A stretch of DNA of 64,000 nt, from positions 200,340,208-200,404,207 of the forward strand of contig OV884058.1 of assembly GCA_930367215.1 (NCBI GenBank), given 5' to 3'. Position 1 is the stretch's first letter; each line of letters starts with the position of its first letter. Shown here one piece after another: positions 56,066-64,000 of the stretch. The position numbers and the translations under genes are program-made. The notes beneath the pieces are model-generated. The model was not told where the DNA came from and did not search any database. It saw only the letters and a program-made list of their open reading frames with translations. The stretch is from Pollenia angustigena (lineage: Eukaryota > Arthropoda > Insecta > Diptera > Polleniidae).

Positions 56066-57777
56066 AATTTATAAAATTGGTTTTTAAATAACGAACGCTT
56101 CCGCTGAATTGCCTTCCATTGAATAAGTTTGGATACGAATTACTCAAAAATTAATTTTTTTTTTTTAAGGTTAACTTATTTTGTGAGTGCGCGAGAATTT
56201 AATTTTTATATTCACGCACTCTAGTTTTTATATCATTGTAAAATATGAATTTAACCACGGTCACGCGTGACCCATGTATGACTTGTGCGTAACAAATCAC
56301 GACATTAATCCCTGAAATCACCGCCTTTGGCCCTGTGTGCGACGTCCAGCCATGTGAGATTCCACTGTATAAGCATTTCCAGAAGTATACTTTTTGTCAT
56401 GTTACAATGAAGCAAAACAAGAGTTGGCATTCGCCAAATAGTAGCGTGTGGAGAAAAGCAATACTAAAATTTTTGTATCACATTTGATATGAAGCCAAAT
56501 TAATGCTTAATATCTCAGAAACCATTAAAAGTTTACTGAAACATGTTTTGGATTCAGAATAGGGTAATTTAAATATACATACCTCATGCCTCAACCCAAT
56601 TTTTTTTTATAAATGGTTAGTAGGTGAAACCAATAATGTATTGACGATATATGTCCATGCATTCGGGTGATTAGAAAAATCAAGTGAAACCAGGTACCCG
56701 CTCAGATTAAAGATAAGTCAAAAACAACTCCAATATATATTTTTTTAATTTTTAGCCACGCCTCTGGCTACCGCCCTTTTATTTCTTTGTACACTGCGTC
56801 GCCATTTGTAGTCCGATTAGAACATAATTCATATCGTTATTCATGGTTTGTCTATGGCTTCATTATTGTTCTTGTTAACGTTTTAATCCGTCATAAAATT
56901 CTAGGCGCCGCTTATGCCATCTAGAATATTTCCCCCCTAATGTAACATTTTTTGTAAGTGGCAGTAAAGCCTCGCTTTTATGAAACGCCTCAAATAGCGC
57001 CCTTTTCTCTTTTGAACATACATGTTACATTAAACCAGGTCAAACTCAATAAAAAAAAAAAAAAAAATCGCCAGCTACACCCTAAATTGGAAGAATAGTC
57101 CATAAAATGGTCTCGATATTATCCTGAAATTTTTGAAACTCAATGTATGAATCGAAAAAAGGCCATTTATGGAGCACATTTTAAAAAAATTTCCAAAGCA
57201 TTTATCAAAACAAAAATTACTTGATTTACTCATTCCTACTTTCAGAAGACTTAATAAAATATACTTGCTGGTACTCGCTCAATTTTCAGTTTGAACCACG
57301 CTACGCAATTATTTTGAGTTTGACTGCTCACTGCTAATAAGTTAAATTACTCAGGGCCGTAATTGTTGTAGTTAGTGATGTAGAATTTTGTTTGCGTTCC
57401 AAATACCAAACATGACTGTTGACGATAAAGTTAAGTTTTTGAATGAATCCTTACTTAAAGTCACTTGCAAACCTCTATGCGCCTGGCCGAAGCCCGGCTA
57501 TGCGGAGAATCTTTGTGTAAGCAAAGCCGTCTTTTGTAATACCATGCAATGATTTTCTCCTCTATCTACAACAAACATAGGCCTCGCTTATTTAAGCTTC
57601 TAAGTTCGGAATATGATATCAGGATTCTTCAATTTAGGAATTCAAAATTTGGGATTTTGAAGCTCGGGATTTTTAAGTTCGGTAGTTTGATGCTATCCCT
57701 TTTTTTAATTTAATTTTTTTTTTTTTGGTAACTACTAATAAAAAAAAAGATTCAAAATTACATAAAAAGCCAATCAA
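56066..57777. other. AT-rich region, nothing recognised
   Basis: Contains one hairpin (GAGTGCGCGAGAA/TTCACGCACTC, about 56184-56221). No genes or shared repeats recognised. Confidence 0.5.
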
Positions 57778-58070
57778 TTGTAGGGAATGTAAGAAAAGAT
57801 AAACTCACTGTTTATTGTTGGTGTTTTGTTTAAGGTTTGATATTGTTGCAAGTAGAATTTTGAGTGTTTATAATTCTTATTCACTTTACAGTTTTATTTG
57901 TATAATATTTTTAGCTTTTCTAAAAGATTTGGAAAAAGGTTTCCTGATGATTTGGCCTAAGCAAAACCAGCGCATAGAAACTAGCTTTCCCTCAACAATA
58001 AATTTCAGTGTATTTACCGTAAATAAATATTGGGAATCTAGCACGTCATGGAGAAATCTTATTAAAAAAT
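57778..58070 (+). mobile_element. Family C repeat, copy 3
   Basis: Same blocks as copies 1 and 2. The hammerhead-like region (57931-57990) has the best stem I (GTTTC/GAAAC and GGAAA/TTTCC) and CTGATGA at 57944-57950, but the GAAA core is deleted (AACCAGCGCATAG), so it cannot be a working ribozyme. Confidence 0.75.
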
Positions 58071-58239
58071 ATTTAAATTAAATTAAAAAAATTGATGAAT
58101 TAGATTAAGCAAAAAATATTCAATTCACCGTAATGGATTTATTTCCCTTCTTCTATGGAAATAAAGACATAAGGCCAATGATACAAAGAAACAAGATAAC
58201 GCATTCAGCTTTTAAAAATGAAATGTTTCGGCTCATATA

Positions 58240-59142
58240 TCGGGTGATTTTTTTAGCTATTATATTTTGGCTTAAACAGCTGACGCACGTTTCTTGTTTT
58301 GTTTCACTGTCAAACATCTTCAGTTTGGTCTATAATTTAACCATGAATCGTCTTACAAACGAACAACGCTTGCAAATTATTGAATTTTATTATCAAAATG
58401 CGTGCTCTGTTAAGAAAGTTCATCGCGCGCTTCTTGTATTCAGCGACAAAGCTCATTTTTGGCTCAATGGGTACGTTAATAAGCAGAATTGTCGATTTTG
58501 GAGTGAAAATCAGCCAAAAGCATTGCATGAGCTACCAATGCATACAGAAAAAGTCACAGTTTGGTGCGCTGATGGCATCATTGGACCGTACTTCTTCAAA
58601 GATGATTCGAATCGTAACGTAACTGTGAATGGTGAGCGCTACCGTGAGATGATATCCAACTTTTTGTTGCCCAAAATGCAGGAGCTTTACTTGCATGACA
58701 TGTGGTTTCAACAAGACGGTGCCACATGCCACACAGCACGCTTAACAATGGACTTATTGAGAGGCGAGTTCGGTGAACATTTTATTTCACGTTCGGGACC
58801 GGTCAATTGGCTGCCTAAATCGTGCGATTTAACGCCTTTAGACTATTTTTTGTGGGGCTTTGTTAAAGCTCACACATGCCCGCTTCAATTGATGCATTGG
58901 AAGACAACATTGAAGCATTTATTCATGAGATACCGGCCAAACTAATGGAAAGAGTATGCCAAAATTGGACTATGCGGATGGATCATTTGAGGCGCAGTCA
59001 CGGTCAACATATGCATTAAATAATCATCAAACATTAAATTATATGGACCGTACTATAGATTCAAATAAAGATTTCATGAATTTTTCTGAATTTTATGTGT
59101 TTTTTTTTTTAACTTTCCTATAGCTCTTAAAAAATCACCCAT
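58240..59142 (+). mobile_element. Rosa-type mariner, 903 bp, internally deleted
   Basis: Terminal repeats GGGTGATTTTTTTAGCTATT and inverted GGGTGATTTTTTAAGAGCTA, with TA next to both ends (58238-58239, 59143-59144). It lacks about 400 bp of the middle of the transposase. Same family as 54025-54734. Confidence 0.88.
58343..58945 (+). pseudogene. Rosa mariner transposase with DD41D catalytic domain
   Basis: ATG 58343 starts MNRLTNEQRLQIIEFYYQNA, the N-terminal DNA-binding region. After HRALL the frame jumps to VFSDKAHFWLNGYVNKQNC, which holds the first catalytic aspartate; about 140 residues between are deleted. MWFQQDGATCHTAR and CDLTPLDYFLWGF hold the other two. There are 41 residues between them, the DD41D spacing of the rosa group. 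A 10-bp deletion near 58870 then shifts the frame, and the true C-terminus (IHEIPAKLMERVCQNW...) is read in another frame to about 59020. All three catalytic aspartates survive, but the protein cannot work with its middle missing. Confidence 0.87.
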
Positions 59143-59339
59143 TACATACGTCACATCAGCGGACAAGTACAGCTATAATATAGAAACACAAGCAACCAAA
59201 CATGTGTATAATATGCTGATGTGAAGTCATATTAAGCAGTTGAATTTTGCAATGCGTTATCTGGTTTTTATCATTCTTGCATAAGGCCTTATTTCTCAAA
59301 GTGATGTGAAACACATAACAAGTTTGGTGTTGGTTCCCT

Positions 59340-59424
59340 TTACCTTAGAGGCATTATAATTTTAAAAATCGGTGATAACAAAAAATTGGACTTCTGGCCA
59401 ATGAAATTAATTTCAGAGCTACTG
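59340..59424 (+). mobile_element. Isolated end of a T2-type Transib
   Basis: AAAATCGGTGATAACAAAAA, TTGGACTTCTGGCCAATGAA and TTTCAG match the right end of T2 at 20950-21010, with a worn tip (GCTACTG instead of GCCACTGTG). The T1 element is inserted just beyond it. Confidence 0.7.
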
Positions 59425-59838
59425 ACCGTCGCACAGTGGCGCCATTTGAGTTTTTTCGTTGCAAAAATCATATCTTTTGAACCGAATAAGATAATTGAAC
59501 AGTTTAAACAGCATATGATAGATAACTATTCACTATGAAATGAGCGTTTGGAATGGGTGCTACGCTTTGTAGTGGCCTACTTATGGGTTATCAAAGTTAA
59601 AATTGGTAGAAAAATTAATTTTATGGTAACTAAAAAAAATTTTTTTTACATTTTTAGATTGTTTTTATTTTTTTTTCTTTAGGGTTTTATGTTTTAAATT
59701 ATTACCCAACAAATTAAAAAAAAAAATAATTTTGTTTAAAGATTATTTTTTCAATTTTCTGTAAAATATTCATGACAATTCGTAGAGAAGGTATATCTAA
59801 AAGACTAACCATTTTTAAACTATAATTATTTTCTAACT

Positions 59839-60652
59839 TTTTAATATTTTTAATTAGGCTTAAGTTCATGAAATTTAATTTTTGGGGTTCGAGCCCCAGC
59901 CACGTCAAGAATGAAAGATTGTCAATAACAATTTTAATTAATTTTCATGTAGTAAAATTCCTTTCTTCATAAAAATAATTTAATGAAAAATTAAATTTCA
60001 TGAACTTAAGCCTAATTAAAAATATTAAAAATTTGGATTAAAAACCATAAATAGTTCAACAAAATAACCACAATACTAATTATTGTTAAAGCTAAGGCAC
60101 GAGCTCTATGTGTACATTTGTCCTTCAAGTTATGCTGAAAAAGGTCAACAGAAAAGAAAAAGACAAAATGAAAAAACAAAAAATGTACTTGGACTTCAAG
60201 AAAAATTCTTGACAAAAGTACGAAAAAACAGAAGTAAGGAAAAAACATGTAAAAATCAATTAAAATGGATAATCATTCAGGAAAGCAAATTTCGATCTAC
60301 CAAATGTTAGAATACAATGGTTTAAGGATTGATGTTTGACTATTGACGTCAGCAGTCGTCGATGGCTGCGAGTGTAAGACGGCAAATCCATCTGAGGAGA
60401 TTGAGTGGTTGCAATCGAAACATGTCATGGTAACCTGCCGACCGGGGTTCGAGCCCCAGCCACGTCAAGAATGAAAGATTGTCAATAACAATTTTAATTA
60501 ATTTTCATGTAGTAAAATTCCTTTCTTCATAAAAATAATTTAATGAAAAATTAAATTTCATGAACTTAAGCCTAATTAAAAATATTAAAAATTTGGATTA
60601 AAAACCATAAATAGTTCAACAAAATAACCACAATACTAATTATTTTCTAACT
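59839..60652 (+). mobile_element. Family F insertion in the Transib transposase
   Basis: TAATTATTTTCTAACT occurs at 59823-59838 and 60637-60652, a 16-bp duplication of transposase sequence (the codons for ENN). The insert starts with an inverted piece of the unit's 3' part (59839-59882), then a partial and a complete plus-strand unit with one hammerhead. Removal restores the frame ELENN-YSLKMVSLLDIP. The minus-strand family F open frames are shadows. Confidence 0.85.
60380..60440 (+). ncRNA. Hammerhead ribozyme motif, family F unit 5 (covarying stem II)
   Basis: Same 61-nt layout as the array units, but stem II reads GATTG/CAATC in place of GATCG/CGATC. Both strands changed so that the pair is kept (C-G to T-A). 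No other base in the motif differs. Core CTGAGGA, GAA, ACATGT and C are intact. Confidence 0.82.
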
Positions 60653-61859
60653 CTATTCGTGACTTCACATGCCGCAGGGAAGAAATAAGGGGATCGGAAG
60701 ATGCTGCCAACATGTTGAAGAGGTCCTCATTTTGCCTTACCCTTGATGCTTTGAATGTGTTCTGCAATCTATATTTTTTATAAAATTTGTTAAGAGACTC
60801 CTTTGCTTCTTCAGAAAGCTTTCCAATTGGCAAAGACTGGTACTCAATTATATCTTTACCATGCGCCAATATTTTATGGACGATCGGGGTCAACTTCTTC
60901 TGTGGATACATTTCTGCTAAAAGAGATGCAGTTTTCGACGCATATTCCCCATATTTTGTAGAATTGACATTTTCTTTGCAGTTTAAAACATCCAAGATCG
61001 TTCCCAATATTTTCACGATTTGATTGTCAATTCCAGTGATTCTAGTTACTGCCTCATCATTTTCAAAAAATTTCCTAGAAGTGTTTCCATCATTTGAGTT
61101 ACCGTATCCGTGCTTGGGACAGTCTACTTTTAGTCCAACTTGTTTAAAAAAAGCATCCTGTATTTGCTTCCTTCTGATCTTTTCCTTATCCTTTATTGAT
61201 GTATTTTCATCGAAGTTTTCCTCCTCTTGTGGTAGGGTATACGCCAGTTTTAGCAAGAATTCCATACACCTTTTCCTTGCGTGCAATGGTGACATTCCAT
61301 ATTCGTAATTCTCCTCATTTGTAGAATCGTTTAAATTACCAAAGTTCTTCTGACTCTTTTTGCAAATCGGGCATGACATTGTTGAGGTTGTTCCTGTCAG
61401 TTCGCTTACGACTTTTCCGTCAACCATGGTCAGGTGGAACTCGTAATTGCATTCAATATATTTTCCTTCTCCAATTTGCAGCTTTGCAGGCTTAATCTTG
61501 CTTATTTGTTCTTCAATGTCCTTCACCGTGGTCCTTATGAGTTCTGCCGATTCCCTTGCCAATATATCCAGGATGGTGTCTTCATTAAGCCAGTCCTCGT
61601 ATTTGGAGTTGAAGTTCTGAATGGTTCGATTAGATTACACCCATTTTGCCTTTATATTTGCATATATCAGATAAAAATTATTTTTTATAATTTCGCTTCT
61701 CTCAATATTTCCGTATAAGCTATCAAGTTCTTCTAAAGCAGCTTCCGTGAAAAACTTTGGTGTGGTTGACTTTCTAAACAGTTCAAATAATTTTAAATTG
61801 TTCAACGCCATGTTTTCAGTACTTAAATTGTTTAATGGTTTCAGTAATTGCTGCGCCAA
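60653..61859 (-). pseudogene. Transib (RAG1-like) transposase, C-terminal half
   Basis: Minus-strand frames 61859-61635 and 61562-60636, joined by a short shifted stretch. Seen in order: FHLTMVDGKVVSELTGT, zinc-binding CPICKK (C-x2-C), GMSPLHARKRCMEFLLKLAY, GYGNSNDGNTSRKFF, AVTRITGID, zinc-binding VHKILAHG (H-x4-H), and LPIGKLSEEAKE, which holds the probable catalytic glutamate at RAG1 E962. C-x2-C, H-x4-H and E in this order form the ZnC2/ZnH2/DDE core shared by Transib and RAG1. The two catalytic aspartates should lie N-terminal to CPIC and are absent. It ends where family F is inserted; its last residues (YSLKMVSLLDI...) are at about 59826-59715. Confidence 0.9.
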
Positions 61860-62473
61860 CTTTCAGTCGTAGACTAATCCAGGCATTATGCTTATTTTGC
61901 AATATATGAGTAGTTTTTTTTCAAACTATTAGATCAAACTACTATCAGTCAAAACATATAAAATTTCTGCAACGATGTCTTTTTAACCTTTTTTACCTCT
62001 AGAAGCCAAACGGGCACGTACGGGCAGATAAAACCTTTTGAATTATGTAAAGAAATAATCAAAGAACAGGTTTTGCAAATATGGCAAATATAGAAAAATA
62101 TATATTGGTGGATATAGTGATTTACCAGGAGAAACACAAAGCAAACAGTTAATTTTTTTTTATCATTATACATCTAATAAATACATCAATCAATACAAAC
62201 AAAAAATAAGGCGATTCGTTGCCTATTTTTCGTGATATTACACCTGAAATCGCAACAAATTGACTAAAAATTGTGTGTTTTTTAGAAAACCGAAAGTCGG
62301 TCAACTTTGAACGGTTACATCTTCTAAACTAAAAATGTGATATTATTAAGAGTGGCATATTTGAAATCGTTGAAAAGTTTCCTATAACATGGGTTTATTC
62401 AAAACTTCGTCGGCGCTCATGAAAATTTTGATTTTTGCAACCTCGTTTGCTCTACGGGCGCCACTGTGCGTCG

Positions 62474-63544
62474 TTAACTTTATTTCTATTCTCTTGGGAG
62501 GGTTGTACCACCCACGGACGCTCAGGTAAGCTTAACTTTTGGGTAGGTGAGCCTTCGATAAAATATGGCTTACCCCCAATTTCTCCAAGTTAAGTTATAA
62601 TTAACCATCAGTTATAGATGTCAAAACATGTTGTTAACTCGAAGTTAAAGTAATATGCAGTTAGTTTTTACTGAACTTGGTGAAATTGGAGGTAAAACTG
62701 TAAAAAATTTATTTGTAATACTATGCTGAACGGTATTAAAGATTCGGCAAACCTGAATATATGAATATCTTATTTATGAAGTAATTAAAATATAGTTGTA
62801 CGAGACAAAATGCTGCTTAAATTGTGCCGTACAGTCAAGTTAGTAAAAAAAGGAAATCAGGTTAAATTTGTGTTAAATACACAAAACTTCTTGATTTGCC
62901 TTTTTAGTTTTTATTTAATTTAATTTTATTTTAAATTAAGTATATAAAATATTAACTATCAACCAGAATTAATTAGTAGGTCTTTTGTGTGGTTTAGAAC
63001 TTGTTCTAATTTATGTTTTTATTCAAATTTATTTAATCTCATTATTTTCCTCTATAATTTAGAATATTGGTTTTGTGCTCTTTTTTCTTTGGCCATTGCA
63101 CACTGGACCGAATCGCGAAATAATTGGCATAAAGTCGAAAATTTTGTTGAAGAAAATCTTAATTTGAATTTAATATATTTAAACTAGCACCTCTAGAGTC
63201 AATAAATATTTTCGCTAAAAATGCAACCATGCAATTTCTATCGAGTTTCAAAGTTAGGTGATTAGTCAGCTGACTTCTGTAACAAAATTGGCGGGAAACT
63301 TTTGTTTACTTTGTGCGCTTGGCAATTTCACACGCTGTGACAAAAAATATTGTAAAAAACTGGATTTTGACGGCCAAGATATGTAGAATGAATAAAGTGA
63401 AAACATTTTGTGTTAAAATGTGTTATATATGTGTATTGTTTTGTACTGTCCAAAAAGAGATAAAACCAAACCAAAGTGCTCGTCTTCTGTGGAGTTAAAA
63501 CTAAACTTCTGCGTGTTTCTGCGATGTGTAATGTATGTTACATA
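62474..63544. other. AT-rich spacer with one E2F-like word
   Basis: No repeats shared with the window. TTGGCGGGAAAC at 63289-63300 matches the E2F/DP consensus core and lies 250 bp before an open frame; a single match of this length may be chance. Confidence 0.4.
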
Positions 63545-64000
63545 AAGTAGAAAGTGTATATTAAAAGTTAATAATAATCCTTTTTGCGGCTTTTTGCGGC
63601 TCTTGCTGTACTTTAAACTTATATATGAGCTTGAGTTCTGTCATGCAACGCTGCTGGACGAATGGATCGACAACGGTCGCAACTTTACCGGCATTGCAAA
63701 CTGGATATATAGCCAACTAATCGAACGTACGTTAACCGATGAAAAAAGGAGTGAAATTAACACAAAAATAAAAAGTTTTGAAATTTATGTTAAATCGAAA
63801 CTTCAAAAGTGCAGCAGAAATATGCGGACATTCAGAGACAAACATTCACAGTGGCTATCAATGCGTTTAAGAATTGTTTGGGGCAATCAAGAAGAGATGC
63901 GCAATGTTAAAATGGGTAGACCAAAGCTAACATATGATGAAGCAGGACCACGTCTAAAAAGAAAACTAGCTGCCGATGTAGTTGTTAATAATGAAAACGA
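63545..64000 (+). CDS. Open frame running off the window, Transib-like transposase N-terminus
   Basis: After a TAA near 63540 the frame is open for about 150 codons to the window edge (LYFKLIYELEFCHATLLDEW...NNEN). It has no early ATG (first Met near 63820), so the start may be in an upstream exon or be lost. The segment KMGRPKLTYDEAGPRLKRKLA is basic and resembles the GRP..TYED.GPRLKRKLA block that I recall near the N-terminus of insect transposases whose C-terminus looks like T1 here. It is not seen elsewhere in the window. A host gene containing an AT-hook-like motif is the alternative. Confidence 0.45.

Larger units (their letters stand above)
59432..62468 (-). mobile_element. Transib element T1 (~3.0 kb)
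   Basis: Terminal inverted repeats CACAGTGGCGCC are flanked by a perfect 5-bp duplication CGTCG (59427-59431, 62469-62473), the GC-rich 5-bp target known for Transib. From each tip, GCAAAAATC follows the heptamer after 22 bp (left) and 23 bp (right), like a 23-type recombination signal. It contains a C-terminal transposase relic on the minus strand and a family F insertion. The N-terminal part of the transposase is missing, so the element is not autonomous. Confidence 0.93.

Overview
The window looks like non-coding or heterochromatin-like DNA of a higher (brachyceran, probably calyptrate-type) fly. It is very AT-rich and has no convincing intact host gene. It is packed with transposable elements of dipteran type: rosa-type (DD41D) mariners, Transib, hAT-like MITEs, a Loa-clade and an RTE-clade non-LTR retrotransposon, Helitron relics, and DINE/Helentron-like repeats with a GTCY-type microsatellite. 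The species is inferred from repeat content only.

Layout. 0.3-1.3 kb: Helitron helicase relic with its 3' end. 2.2-3.4 kb: long foldback. 3.5-4 kb: RTE tail fragment. 4.1-7 kb: foldbacks, short tandem repeats, MITE. 7.7-10.2 kb: an inverted repeat around a DINE-like element that carries a 675-bp insertion, then a repeat (family C) with a hammerhead-like motif. 10.6-13.6 kb: one dead reverse transcriptase split by three later transposons. 13.7-15.4 kb: an element with an 8-bp target duplication and a second such element nested in it. 16.8-21.1 kb: a mariner split by a MITE and a Transib. 22.2-26.8 kb: decayed family F copy and a cluster of DINE-like families A and B, including seven tandem 153-bp units. 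27.9-32.2 kb: 5'-truncated Loa-clade element. 32.5-45.1 kb: MITEs (two nested), mariners, a GC-rich palindrome. 46.7 kb: a complete 263-bp non-autonomous Helitron. 48.2-50.2 kb: family F array. 50.6-53.9 kb: RTE element. 54-59 kb: two deleted rosa mariners. 59.4-62.5 kb: a Transib with a 5-bp CGTCG duplication and a transposase relic, itself hit by family F. 63.5-64 kb: an open frame running off the window, resembling the N-terminus of a Transib-like transposase.

Most notable. Family F (four units at 48.2-50.2 kb, one at 60.4 kb) carries a 61-nt sequence that fits every core position of a type I hammerhead ribozyme. The 60.4-kb copy has a compensatory base-pair change in stem II. Units recur every 516-582 bp and insertions are flanked by 13- and 16-bp duplications. 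This combination suggests a retrozyme or Penelope-like non-autonomous retroelement. A second, unrelated repeat (family C, three copies) has a similarly built hammerhead-like motif. Both families begin with an inverted partial copy of themselves. The Transib ends also carry a CACAGTG heptamer with an A-rich nonamer-like block 22-23 bp inside, like V(D)J recombination signals.

All calls come from reading the sequence; no searches or folding programs were run.
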